Source: Verrucomicrobiales bacterium
GTDB lineage: Bacteria; Verrucomicrobiota; Verrucomicrobiia; Limisphaerales; JAYPXF01
Direction: 5' to 3'
NCBI GenBank assembly: GCA_002715965.1
Contig: PBAL01000020.1
Coordinates: 160,861 to 224,860 of the forward strand
Length of the DNA: 64,000 nt
How positions within the stretch are numbered: the first letter of the stretch is position 1; the number at the start of each line of letters is the position of its first letter. Below, one piece after another: positions 54,044-62,945 of this stretch. The translations under genes were made by a program, and so were the position numbers. Below the pieces are notes generated by a model, which searched no databases, had not been told where the DNA came from, and was given only the letters and a program-made list of their open reading frames with translations.

Positions 54044-55867
54044 TCACTCTGACTTCAGAATGAAATGCGGAACGATGTATTCTTTGTAAAGGCCCGCCGG
54101 GAATTCAAACACGATCCAGTCCTTGAACTTCGGATCGTAGAACGTCGCGTAAGGTCCACGGCCCTTTGGTTTGCGGCCGAAAATGATTGTGCGCCCGACC
54201 GGCTTTTCGGCGCCGGGCAATTGAAGATACACCGTGATGCGATCGCTGCTCTGGTTGATGCCATAGGCATTAAACCGCGCATTGCCACGGCCGACCCAGC
54301 GGATGGCCTGCAGCAGCCCGAGACGATTGACGCCTTCCTCGATTGCATGCGTTTCCAGTTTCGGAAACTCCTCATCTTCCTTCTCGCTGATTCTTTTGAA
54401 CCATCGCCCGCCTTCCTTCCGGATCATCAGCTGGTTTGTTTTCGCATTTGCGATTCCGACTGACTGGACCTCGTTGGTGGTGAAATTCCAGACAATGACG
54501 CTCTGGATTTGGAACAGCGATTGTGGAAGTCCCAGCAATGCCCCCCGCTCCACCACGTAGACGGCATTCTCGTCGTGTCGCCGGGCGAAGGTCCGGTCGA
54601 CTTCGGATTTGCCGAAATCAATTCCCGCCACGAGTTGGTTCGTCGCTCCGCCATTTAGATTCGTGCCGCTCTTGAAGATGCGGTAGCTGTGAAGGGGTTT
54701 GTCCAAACCAAACTCCGCATGATCCGTGACCACCTCGCGCGCCAGCTCCACAGCTTCAAGCGATGTCAACTGATTCACGAAGTGTTCCATCAGCTGCGGA
54801 TCCATCCTCGTCTCGAATTCATCCTCCGCGCGCCAGATGCCATTGGTCTGCCGGACCAAGGTAAAGTCCTCCGGACCCTTTACTTCGATGCGATCGAAAG
54901 CACTGTCCGGGTACCGCTTGATCAGGCTGGGATCGCAGAAATACCAGTAGTGTTCGTTCAGGTGCTGCGCATGCTGGGACGCAGCCAGAACGATGTTTGA
55001 CGAGCCCGACAAGCGGGCAAAAACAGTATGGGGCATATTGCTGGGGCTGCCGCCAAACTGGATGGAGAAGACTTCGTTCGTTCCCTGTGCGAAGGCCAGC
55101 CGGAACTGCGGTTTGTCCAGGCCGAATTGCTCGAGCGCGATGCCCGGGTCGTCGCTCACGAATGAAAACACCGGCCATTGTTGCCAGGACTCCAACAGTT
55201 GATTGATGCCAGACGTATCGCCTCGCTTGGGAGGAGGCGGTTGGACGATTTGCCAGGCGTTGGTTGCCTTCGCGAGCCGGATCGTCATCCGGCTGTTGCG
55301 GATCTCCACTTGGTCGTAGCTCAGGTTTTTCAGGTCCATCAGGTAAGGACGGCGCCAACCGTCCGGGCGGGTGGGGAGTTGTTCCATCAGGCCGGCATCG
55401 ACGACCATCACCGATTCTTCTCCCGCGGATTGGAGGTAAAGCTTGTCGTTCAACGGTGAGATGGCGCCCACGCGCAACTCAAAGGCTTCTTGCCCCTGAA
55501 ATAGCTTCAGGATGCCACGTGGAGGATCGAGGCCGAAATCGGAGAGGCGTCGGGCGTCGTCCGCAGGAATGGTCTGGTCAGTCCGCAATTTCGCGCAGAC
55601 AGCCAAGAGGGAGTTGATCACGGTTTCATTGGCGGTGTAAGGCACGGGCTTCACCAGCTGCCAGCGTTGTTCGCGCAGTTCGGCGGCGAGCAATTTGTTG
55701 GTGGACGCGTATTCCACCCGGCTGACGGTTGCGGGATTGAGACCGGGAACGACCAGGCGCTCCGCTCCGTCGTCCACCTCCCGCGGCGAGGGAAACTCAT
55801 ACACCACGATGTAGCCGAAGAGGGCTATCGCGAGCAGGGCGAGCAATCTGGATTGGGTCGCGTTCAA
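54044..55867 (-). CDS. DUF4340 domain protein
   Basis: The 607-residue product starts at TTG 55867 (MNATQSRLLALLAIALFGYI), a hydrophobic anchor directly after the stop of the previous gene. The extracytoplasmic part holds repeated DUF4340 modules with W-rich strands: REQRWQLVKPVPYTANETVI, then FGLDPPRGILKLFQG, NAWQIVQPPPPKRGDTSGIN and FGLDKPQFRLAFAQG, and DHAEFGLDKPLHSYRIFKSG. DUF4340 proteins are regularly encoded after GldG-like and ABC-2 transporter genes, as here. The longer open frame to 56059 overlaps the upstream gene and is rejected. The role within the transporter is unknown; it may be a periplasmic partner. Confidence 0.9.
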   Translation of the reverse strand: MNATQSRLLALLAIALFGYIVVYEFPSPREVDDGAERLVVPGLNPATVSRVEYASTNKLLAAELREQRWQLVKPVPYTANETVINSLLAVCAKLRTDQTIPADDARRLSDFGLDPPRGILKLFQGQEAFELRVGAISPLNDKLYLQSAGEESVMVVDAGLMEQLPTRPDGWRRPYLMDLKNLSYDQVEIRNSRMTIRLAKATNAWQIVQPPPPKRGDTSGINQLLESWQQWPVFSFVSDDPGIALEQFGLDKPQFRLAFAQGTNEVFSIQFGGSPSNMPHTVFARLSGSSNIVLAASQHAQHLNEHYWYFCDPSLIKRYPDSAFDRIEVKGPEDFTLVRQTNGIWRAEDEFETRMDPQLMEHFVNQLTSLEAVELAREVVTDHAEFGLDKPLHSYRIFKSGTNLNGGATNQLVAGIDFGKSEVDRTFARRHDENAVYVVERGALLGLPQSLFQIQSVIVWNFTTNEVQSVGIANAKTNQLMIRKEGGRWFKRISEKEDEEFPKLETHAIEEGVNRLGLLQAIRWVGRGNARFNAYGINQSSDRITVYLQLPGAEKPVGRTIIFGRKPKGRGPYATFYDPKFKDWIVFEFPAGLYKEYIVPHFILKSE

Positions 55868-55872
55868 TTCGT

Positions 55873-57333
55873 TTACATTTGTCTTCTCAGCCAGACGATC
55901 CAACCGAGGAACAGCACTCCGCCGGGAATGCCAGCGAGAAAAATCCATTGGACAGTCTGCAACTGTTTGGCCGTCATGCTGAATCGGTATTCGCGAATCG
56001 GTTGGGGTGTGATGCCGATCAATTCGGACTGATCCAGCAACCAGCTCACCGCGTTCCACGCAAAGTCACGATTGCCGCCCTGGGGCAGCATGAAGTTGTC
56101 GAAGCAGTGTGAATCACCAACGACGATCATGCGCGTGCTGCCTTCGGACACACCCATGATGCTGCCCTTCTCCACCGCTGCGATCAATGGAATCGCGCCG
56201 GTTTCGTCCGTTCGCTCGTCGTAGCGAAGCCCGTTTTCATAGTCCACGACGGCGATTCCCTGTTTGGTGGTCTTCGCGAGCTCCACGACCTGCGGTGCAT
56301 CGGCGGTCTTGTTGCCGTCCTTGGCGCGAACCGGCCGCGGCAAGGCCATGGCGATACCCATCTGCCGTTGCGTCAAGGCGCGAACGGTTTCGTGCGCGAC
56401 TTCCGGATATGCTGCAACGGCTTGTTGATTCTGCTGGGTGGGATCGACCACGCGCCGGTTCTGCACTTCGACTCCCCAACGGTCCATCAGGCGTTCCAAC
56501 TCGGAACGACCACGATAACGGAAGAGCACCAGCATTCGCCCGCCGGACTCGAGGTAGCGATGCAGCTTCGCCTGATTTTCCTCCGAAATCTTCGCGTCAG
56601 AGCCGGCGACGATCAGCAATTGGAGTTCGTCAGGGATTTCTTTCAAGCCTGCCAGGCGAACGTTGCCTACGGACACGTTGTGATCCTGCAGCAGCTTGAG
56701 GAACTGGCCGTAGTCGTTTTCGCGATCCATGCCCGACCCGTGTTCGCCGTGATCGATCAGGTATCCGGCCACGCGTTTCTTGGCATCGTGAACCGCAAGC
56801 AATGCGGTGGTGAAATGCGCTTCACCGGTAAATTCCTTTCGCTTCACCGTGCGGGTCTTGAGCAGCTCCTCAGAATCATACTCAGCCAGCTGCGAGTGCC
56901 GGACGATTCGCGTTCTGCCCTTGTGCGTGAAAATAATGAGGTCGCGCATACTCGGCCCCAGACCGTGCTCGGTCTTGATCGCTTCAGCGCGCGCAGGTTC
57001 GGTCACGTAGTCCACCTCCTCAATCGCTATCTTCGGATTCACTTCGTGGTACTGGTGCAAGAGGGATTGCACGTGTCCGAACAAAGGCGAAGACGGATCG
57101 AAATAAATGATCACGTTTACCTCTTCACTCACGGACTTGAGAATCTGCAATGTGACGGGCGACAAGGGCTGATATCTGTCAGCGGAAATCGACCATTTGA
57201 TCGGATGCCGCGAGGCGATGTAATTCACCATCACCACGATGGCAATCAGGGAGATGGTCCCGAGCATCACGTTGAAGCGCGCGCCCGTTGCACTGGGTCC
57301 GGCGTTCGTTTCGTCGTGAGGATCGGCGGTCAT
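55873..57333 (-). CDS. GldG-like ABC transporter accessory protein
   Basis: The 486-residue product has a first membrane helix near residues 22-40 (VMLGTISLIAIVVMVNYIA), then a large extracytoplasmic domain and a last helix near 463-482 (WIFLAGIPGGVLFLGWIVWL). It carries the GldG-family pattern: RYQPLSPVTLQILKSVSEEV, VNVIIYFDPSSPLFGHVQSL, and DHGEHGSGMDRENDYGQF in the core. GMSEGSTRMIVVGDSHCFDN-like text (MGVSEGSTRMIVVGDSHCF) lies near the end. In Bacteroidetes GldG belongs to the GldA/F/G transporter needed for gliding; other phyla have the same set without gliding. ATG 57333 overlaps the stop of the permease gene (TAATG). Confidence 0.9.
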   Translation of the reverse strand: MTADPHDETNAGPSATGARFNVMLGTISLIAIVVMVNYIASRHPIKWSISADRYQPLSPVTLQILKSVSEEVNVIIYFDPSSPLFGHVQSLLHQYHEVNPKIAIEEVDYVTEPARAEAIKTEHGLGPSMRDLIIFTHKGRTRIVRHSQLAEYDSEELLKTRTVKRKEFTGEAHFTTALLAVHDAKKRVAGYLIDHGEHGSGMDRENDYGQFLKLLQDHNVSVGNVRLAGLKEIPDELQLLIVAGSDAKISEENQAKLHRYLESGGRMLVLFRYRGRSELERLMDRWGVEVQNRRVVDPTQQNQQAVAAYPEVAHETVRALTQRQMGIAMALPRPVRAKDGNKTADAPQVVELAKTTKQGIAVVDYENGLRYDERTDETGAIPLIAAVEKGSIMGVSEGSTRMIVVGDSHCFDNFMLPQGGNRDFAWNAVSWLLDQSELIGITPQPIREYRFSMTAKQLQTVQWIFLAGIPGGVLFLGWIVWLRRQM

Positions 57334-58085
57334 TATTTCCAGCGCCGACTCTCGACGGCCTTGTGGGTGAGGAAAAGGAAGAGGACGGTGAGCGACAGGT
57401 AGAAGATGATCTGCCGGATATCCAGCATGCCGCGTGAAAAGTCGCGCATGTGTTCGATCTGCGAGATGTGATGAAATACGACCGATTGCCAACCGGGCTT
57501 CACCGGGATGATGTGATGCAGGAAGCTCGCGAGGAAGAATCCAAGACCGAGCACGAAGGTGTTCATGGCGGCAATGATCTGGCTGCGCGTCATCGCCGAG
57601 GCGAAGCAGCCAATGGATAGATAAAGCCCACCGTAAAGCAGCAGACCGATCATTGTCCCCCCCAACGCGCCAAGGTCGAGGTCGGTGAGGTCCACCGAGT
57701 ATTCGCGCAGAATGAAGGGATAAGCGATCAGCGGCAGCCACGCGGACAGGAAGAAGATCAGCGCGCCGGTAAACTTCGCCATCACCACCTGTCCATCGGA
57801 AACAGGCGTGGTCATAAGGGTCTCATAGGTCCCCGAAAACTTCTCGTGCGCAAAGGAACGCATGGTGATCACCGGCGGGGCGAGCAGAAGAATTAGCCAG
57901 AACAGGCCGTTATTGAAAAAAGCCTCAGTGACCGGCATGTCGAAGGGTTTGCCATCGAGCGCCTGCAGGATGATGACAAAGCACAGTCCCAATAGAAATT
58001 GGATCGCGCCGATGATCAGGTAACCCGTGAGCGACACGTAGAAGCCGCTCAATTCCCGGCGCACCAATGTGATATACGGCCGCAT
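57333..58085 (-). CDS. ABC-2 type permease (GldF-like)
   Basis: The 250-residue membrane protein has six hydrophobic segments. It begins MRPYITLVRRELSGFYVSLTGYLI, and has the ABC-2 pattern PVITMRSFAHEKFSGTYETLMTTPVSDGQ, with an E-x-x-x-G-T-x-E-x-L-x-x-x-P-V sequence. Later helices contain IGCFASAMTRSQIIAAM. It starts immediately after the ATPase gene (one-base overlap at 58085) and overlaps the GldG-like gene, so all are translated together. It should form the membrane channel for the ATPase at 58085-59065. The substrate is unknown. Confidence 0.93.
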   Translation of the reverse strand: MRPYITLVRRELSGFYVSLTGYLIIGAIQFLLGLCFVIILQALDGKPFDMPVTEAFFNNGLFWLILLLAPPVITMRSFAHEKFSGTYETLMTTPVSDGQVVMAKFTGALIFFLSAWLPLIAYPFILREYSVDLTDLDLGALGGTMIGLLLYGGLYLSIGCFASAMTRSQIIAAMNTFVLGLGFFLASFLHHIIPVKPGWQSVVFHHISQIEHMRDFSRGMLDIRQIIFYLSLTVLFLFLTHKAVESRRWK

Positions 58086-59065
58086 CAGAAACCGTCCTCC
58101 TCATCGCGCCGCGTCACGCGCATGAAGATGTCCTCCAGCGAATGTCGCGTGCGGGTGAGTTCGCGCAGCTGCCAGCCCTTTTCCCGCGCGATCTGAAACA
58201 CCTGGGGTCGCAGATCGAACCCGGCCCGCGGGGTCAGCGCACAATTCAGAAACTCACCGTCCGCCGGTTGCACATCAAAATGTTCGATCTCACCCGTGTG
58301 CTCCAGGTAATCCATCAGTTCTTCGCGCGGCGCGGCAATCTCGGCGATCACCTGACGTTCGGAACTCATCTTGGCGTGCAAACCTTCCACGCTTTCCGCC
58401 TCTATGATGCGTCCCTGGTGAATGATGATCACCTCGTCACAGGTCATCTCGATCTCCGACAGGATATGGCTCGAAACCAACACCGTGTAGGTCTTGCCCA
58501 ATTCCTTGATCAACTTGCGAACCGTTCGAATCTGATGCGGATCGAGACCTATCGTCGGTTCATCGAGAATCATCAGTTCGGGTTCGTGAACCAGCGCGTC
58601 CGCCAATCCCACACGTTGGCGATAACCTTTCGACAGATGACCGATCAACTTGCGTTGTACGTCGCCCAGCCCGCATACATCCGTCACGTAATCCACCCTG
58701 CGCCGACTGTCCTGCACGCGCATGCCCTTCAGGCGCGCGCGAAACTTCAGGTATTCGCGCACGCGCATGTCCACGTGCAGTGGGTTGTTCTCAGGCATGT
58801 AACCGATCTTGCGCCGGACCTCGTCGGGATTTGTGTAGACGTTGTAGCCTCCCACGCGGGCGGTCCCGGAAGTCGCCGGCATGTAACAGGAGAGCATGCG
58901 CATGGTGCTGGTCTTGCCCGCGCCGTTTGGACCGAGAAAACCGACCACCTTGCCGCGCCCAACCGTGAAGTTGAGATCCTCGACCGCCGTACGTTTCTTG
59001 AAACGCTTGGTCAGGCCCTTGACCTCAATCATCGGGATCTCGTTTTGCGCACTCTCTTCGCCCAT
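58085..59065 (-). CDS. ABC transporter ATPase (GldA-like)
   Basis: The 326-residue ATPase has Walker A GFLGPNGAGKTSTMRML, the signature LSKGYRQRVGLADALVHEP and Walker B LMILDEPTIGLDPHQ, with the H-loop in VLVSSHILSEIEM. A C-terminal domain of about 100 residues follows, as in GldA/CcmA-like ATPases. The start MGEESAQNEIPMIEVKGL is used; an internal ATG at MIEVKGLTKRF is possible. It is the first gene of the operon ATPase-permease-GldG-DUF4340-AsmA. The divergent gene upstream encodes the Rieske protein, so the 263 bases between carry two promoters. Confidence 0.95.
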   Translation of the reverse strand: MGEESAQNEIPMIEVKGLTKRFKKRTAVEDLNFTVGRGKVVGFLGPNGAGKTSTMRMLSCYMPATSGTARVGGYNVYTNPDEVRRKIGYMPENNPLHVDMRVREYLKFRARLKGMRVQDSRRRVDYVTDVCGLGDVQRKLIGHLSKGYRQRVGLADALVHEPELMILDEPTIGLDPHQIRTVRKLIKELGKTYTVLVSSHILSEIEMTCDEVIIIHQGRIIEAESVEGLHAKMSSERQVIAEIAAPREELMDYLEHTGEIEHFDVQPADGEFLNCALTPRAGFDLRPQVFQIAREKGWQLRELTRTRHSLEDIFMRVTRRDEEDGF

Positions 59066-59328
59066 GAATCAGAGCCGGGGATCATCTCGGACGGGTTTAT
59101 TTTCCGCGAGTCAAAAGGATTCATACGGAAGCCGGATGGTAAGTAGAAGGCCGGTTGAAACCATTGGCTCTGTTTGGCGATGGCGATCTTCCACAATCCG
59201 AGCACTCTCGCTTGAATCGATTGTTCCCGGTTCCCTCAATTCGCTGCTTGCCGCTGCACCATTTCATCGGAAACATCAGCCCCGTCTTTTGAATTATGTG
59301 GGCTCTCCCGGGTCTACTACCATGAACC

Positions 59329-59898
59329 GTGACTGAAAAAGAACCACCAGAACCGACGTCGGGCGAATCACCAGATGATCCCCAGCGTCGCGACTTTATC
59401 AAGCAGGCTGCCTCCGTGTGCGTGGGAGGTGCGGTCGGCGCCGTCCCGATCGCGGCCGGCGTGGCGGTCTATCTCGATCCCTTGGACAAGGAAGCCACCG
59501 GCAGCCAACGTGTGAAGGTGACGTCGTTGGACGGTTTGCCCGATGACGGCCGACCGCGGAAGTTCTCGATTTACGCGGACAAGAAGGACGCCTGGACGAC
59601 ATTTCCGAAATCACCCGTCGGCGCGGTTTACATCATGCGCACTGGCGAAAAGGCGTTGAAGGTGCTGAACGTTGTCTGTCCGCACGCGGGGTGCTTCGTG
59701 GATTATATCGCCCGCGATGACGAGTTCTTCTGTCCCTGCCACGACAGCAGTTTCAAGAAGGACGGCAACATCAAGAGCGCCCATAGTCCTTCGCCTCGGC
59801 CACTTGACGAGCTCAAGTACGAGATCGACGAATCCGGTGCCGTCTGGGTTGAGTTCATGAACTTCCTGGCAGGTCAGAAGGAGAAAGTGCCTGTATGA
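59329..59898 (+). CDS. Rieske [2Fe-2S] protein of a cytochrome bc-type complex
   Basis: The 189-residue product starts with GTG 59329; the N-terminal charged stretch ends RRDFIKQAASVCVGG, a twin-arginine-like signal (RRDF), followed by a hydrophobic anchor. The Rieske cluster ligands are CPHAGC and CPCHDSSF, near residues 118-143. The LKVLNVVCPHAGC and CPCHDSSFKKDG spacing is typical. It donates electrons from quinol to a cytochrome c. Its stop overlaps the cytochrome b start by four bases (ATGA), so the two are coupled. The orphan ATG at 59322 is in another frame. Confidence 0.95.
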   Translation: MTEKEPPEPTSGESPDDPQRRDFIKQAASVCVGGAVGAVPIAAGVAVYLDPLDKEATGSQRVKVTSLDGLPDDGRPRKFSIYADKKDAWTTFPKSPVGAVYIMRTGEKALKVLNVVCPHAGCFVDYIARDDEFFCPCHDSSFKKDGNIKSAHSPSPRPLDELKYEIDESGAVWVEFMNFLAGQKEKVPV

Positions 59899-61700
59899 AG
59901 AAGCTCTTTGACTGGCTGGACGATCGGACGGGCTACCGCAAGATCACCAAGGAAGCCCTCTACGAGCCGATTCCCGGAGGCGCTCGCTGGCGCTACATCT
60001 GGGGAAGTACGCTGACCTTCGCCATCGCCGTTCAGTTCATCACCGGGATGTTCCTGTGGATGGCTTACAGCCCGAGCGCGCAGACGGCCTGGGAAAGCGT
60101 TTATTACATCCAGCATGAAATGAAAGGCGGTTGGATTCTGCGCGGTATTCATCATTGGACCGCCCAGGCGATGACCATATTGCTCGTGCTGCATCTGATG
60201 CAGGTATTGATCGACGGGGCATACAAGGCACCTCGCGAACTGAATTTCTGGACGGGTTTGATTCTGCTTCAACTCGTGCTTGGGCTGTCGCTCACCGGCT
60301 ATCTGCTGCCTTGGGATCAGAAAGGTTATTGGGCCACGAAGGTCGCCACCAACCTGATGGGGCTCGTTCCCTGGGTCGGGGACGATCTGCAAAGACTTGT
60401 CGTAGGCGGAAGCGACTACGGTCATCACACACTCACGCGTTTCTTCGCCTTGCACGCCGGCGTACTGCCGATGGGCATCATCGCGTTGATTGGTGCGCAC
60501 ATCTATTTCTTCCGCAAGCAGGGCATCCACACCAAGAAACCTCACAAGAAGAAGGACGGCATGTTCTGGCCCGACCAGGTGCTCATGGACGCGGTCGCCT
60601 GTCTGGCAGTGTTGATCACCGTGCTGGTGTTCGTGAGAATGTTCCATGGCGCCCACCTCAGCGCGCCGGCCAACCCCGCGGAATCATTCCCGGCCAGACC
60701 GGACTGGTATTTCCTCTTCCTGTTCCAATTCCTCAAATACTTCGAAGGCGGAAGAGAGATTCTCGGTGCGATCATCATTCCCGGAGCGGTGATGACCTTC
60801 ATGTTCGTCATGCCCTTCCTCGGTGGGTGGAAGCTCGGCCATCGCTTCAATGTGTTCTTCATCGTCGTTCTGCTCGTCGGTGCCGGGTACCTCACCTGGG
60901 AAGCGATGGATGCCGACAAACGGAATCCCGAATACCAGGCCGCGTTGGTGCAGTCGGACAAAGATTCCCACCGCGTCGTCGAGCTCGCACGCGGACTTGG
61001 CATTCCGCCTGAAGGCGCCGTGACCTTGCTCGTCAACGATCCGAAGACCCAGGGACCGAAGCTCTTCGCGCAAAACTGTGCGAGCTGCCATCGCTATGAC
61101 GGCCATGACGGATTGGGCAACGAACCGGCTGATCCGCAAAGCGCGCCTGATCTGCTGGGCGTCGGTAGTCGTGAATGGCTGACCCGGTTCCTCAATCCCG
61201 AGCATATCGGGACAACCAACTTCTTCGGCAACACGGCATTCAAAAACGGGCAGATGGTCAAATGGGTCAATCGCAAGTTGAAGAACCACTTCAAGAACGA
61301 GTCCGAAATGACCGACGACGAATTGGACGACCGCGAAGAACTGAACCAGGTGATCTTTGCCATATCTGCGGAAGCCCAGTTGCATTATCAAGCGGAAGTG
61401 GATGCTGCGGATTTCCCAGATGCGGATGACCGCAAGGATCTCATCTTCGATTCAGCGTGCATCGACTGCCATAACTACGAGGACGAATACGAACCCGGTG
61501 AAACCGACGGGCCTGACCTGACCGGTTATGGTTCGCGCCAGTGGTTGACCGAACTCATCAGCAATCCGGCCAATCCAAAGCACTACGGCGAAAACAACGA
61601 CCGCATGCCGGCTTTCGGTGAGAAACAGATGCTGACGGAACCACAGATTGGTGTTCTGGTTTCCTGGTTGCGACAGGAATGGTACGAGCCCGGCCGTTAG
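59895..61700 (+). CDS. Cytochrome b fused to two C-terminal cytochrome c domains
   Basis: The 601-residue protein joins a full cytochrome b to a dihaem c tail. The b part (about 1-330) has eight or so membrane helices, with haem-ligand histidines in GIHHWTAQAMTILLVLHLMQ, and in HHTLTRFFALHAGVLP plus IGAHIYFF. The quinol-site motif PEWY appears as PDWYFLFLFQFLKY (about 272-285). The tail contains CASCH (residues 395-399) and CIDCH (522-526) haem sites. Residue runs such as DPQSAPDLLGVGSREWL and EPGETDGPDLTGYGSRQWL show that the two c domains are related. A fused bc polypeptide next to a Rieske gene is a compact quinol:cytochrome c oxidoreductase. A cytochrome c1 gene is not needed. Confidence 0.93.
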   Translation: MKKLFDWLDDRTGYRKITKEALYEPIPGGARWRYIWGSTLTFAIAVQFITGMFLWMAYSPSAQTAWESVYYIQHEMKGGWILRGIHHWTAQAMTILLVLHLMQVLIDGAYKAPRELNFWTGLILLQLVLGLSLTGYLLPWDQKGYWATKVATNLMGLVPWVGDDLQRLVVGGSDYGHHTLTRFFALHAGVLPMGIIALIGAHIYFFRKQGIHTKKPHKKKDGMFWPDQVLMDAVACLAVLITVLVFVRMFHGAHLSAPANPAESFPARPDWYFLFLFQFLKYFEGGREILGAIIIPGAVMTFMFVMPFLGGWKLGHRFNVFFIVVLLVGAGYLTWEAMDADKRNPEYQAALVQSDKDSHRVVELARGLGIPPEGAVTLLVNDPKTQGPKLFAQNCASCHRYDGHDGLGNEPADPQSAPDLLGVGSREWLTRFLNPEHIGTTNFFGNTAFKNGQMVKWVNRKLKNHFKNESEMTDDELDDREELNQVIFAISAEAQLHYQAEVDAADFPDADDRKDLIFDSACIDCHNYEDEYEPGETDGPDLTGYGSRQWLTELISNPANPKHYGENNDRMPAFGEKQMLTEPQIGVLVSWLRQEWYEPGR

Positions 61701-61738
61701 GCTGATTCCCTGATCCGTCCGCCGAAGCGGGCCCAACA

Positions 61739-62794
61739 TTACCACTCTGGGTGGGCACGCTTCGCATCCGCGGCCAGGCCCGGAAGATACATCGGGGATG
61801 AACCCATCATGACCGCGGACGCACCTGCGTCGAAGAAGTCCCGGGCATCACTGGTTTGCGAGACACCGCCCACTGCAACAAGTTCGAGATCGAGTGATTC
61901 CGAATCCACGATGTTGCGGGCCACGCAAACGTTCTCCACGGAAGGATTATGGATGGCTCTCCCCAGCACGCCCGCAAACTCGTAATCCGGTCCGAACACC
62001 GGCTGTCCATCGGGCCTCAAGACCGGCCGGCTGATTCCGTTCACCAATGTGATTCCGTTTACCAGTCCGTTAAGTTCACGCAGAAAGTTTCGAAGATGTT
62101 CGTCCGTTCCGAAGTAACCAACTTTCAGCAGAAATCTGGCATCGCCCAGGGTGTCTCGCATCTCCCGCGCAATCAGACAGCTGAATTCCGTGTCCTGATA
62201 AATCGTGCCTTCAGCGGTGCAAACATTCGGACAAGAGAAGTTCGCCTCCACCACATCTGCGCCGGCTTCGTGCGCCCACCGCGCGCATTGAACGAAATCC
62301 TCCACGACCTCATCGCGCGACGCATTTTCGCCCGGCGTGGCGACGACGGATACGATCAATACCTGTCCTTCGGCCAAAGCTGCTTTTGCTCGTCCGATGT
62401 CTTCACGCCAGACACTGGGATCCATTGAGGGCATTCCAAAGCATACCGCCGAACTGATTGCGGTTGGATCGTCCCCAGGGTCGTCGACGGCGAACACCGG
62501 TCCGTCCACGCGTCCGTCTTCGTTCACGAACACCCAGTTGGGCAGCGGATAACATTCGCGATGCGCGGAGCGGACTGTCTTGTACGTGAGGATGTCAAAT
62601 CCGTGCTTGGCGTAGCCTTCAATCCACTTCGAGTTGAGCAGCATCCCCGCGGCAATCCCAAGGCGGCTGCGCACCGGCATGCCAAGGAAGTTCTTGGTCG
62701 GCGTGTCCGGGACTTCCGGAGGCGGGTCAACGAACTGCGGCCCGATTTCGTAGTTCGAACGATAGGACTGCTTGATGTCGTAGGTTTGAACCAT
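61739..62794 (-). CDS. Dihydroorotate dehydrogenase-like FMN protein
   Basis: An FMN-binding TIM-barrel protein of 351 residues. The motif VVEANFSCPNVCTAEG is characteristic of the dihydroorotate/dihydropyrimidine dehydrogenase family, where Asn and Cys of NFSCPN contact substrate. Further features: RLGIAAGMLLNSKWIEGY, ILTYKTVRSAHRECYPLPNW near the N-terminus, and VAVGGVSQTSDARDFFDAG, AVMMGSS near the end, which bind the FMN phosphate. The start is ATG 62794 (MVQTYDIKQSY). The N-terminus is unusual for a PyrD and there are no pyrimidine genes nearby, so dihydroorotate may not be its substrate. It stands alone. Confidence 0.85.
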   Translation of the reverse strand: MVQTYDIKQSYRSNYEIGPQFVDPPPEVPDTPTKNFLGMPVRSRLGIAAGMLLNSKWIEGYAKHGFDILTYKTVRSAHRECYPLPNWVFVNEDGRVDGPVFAVDDPGDDPTAISSAVCFGMPSMDPSVWREDIGRAKAALAEGQVLIVSVVATPGENASRDEVVEDFVQCARWAHEAGADVVEANFSCPNVCTAEGTIYQDTEFSCLIAREMRDTLGDARFLLKVGYFGTDEHLRNFLRELNGLVNGITLVNGISRPVLRPDGQPVFGPDYEFAGVLGRAIHNPSVENVCVARNIVDSESLDLELVAVGGVSQTSDARDFFDAGASAVMMGSSPMYLPGLAADAKRAHPEW

Positions 62795-62814
62795 CGAATC
62801 TCCCAATGCTACGT

Positions 62815-62935
62815 CTTGCTGTGGGCTGGTCTCCTGACCCGCCCGCCTGCTCGACCGAAGGTCTCAATTAGTCCGTTTGGGAGACCTTCTGTCGCGGACG
62901 TGAGGCGGCCGGGAGACCGCCCCACAACATCAAAT
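62815..62935. repeat. GGTCTCC long imperfect hairpin
   Basis: Two arms of about 49 bases flank a 15-base loop; the arms meet at GGTCTC and GAGACC around AATTAGTCCGTTTGG. The left arm contains GTGGGCTGGTCTCCTGACCC, the right arm GGCCGGGAGACCGCCCCACA. A shortened copy of the right half is at 36595-36640. Confidence 0.7.
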
Positions 62936-62945
62936 CCACACGCTG

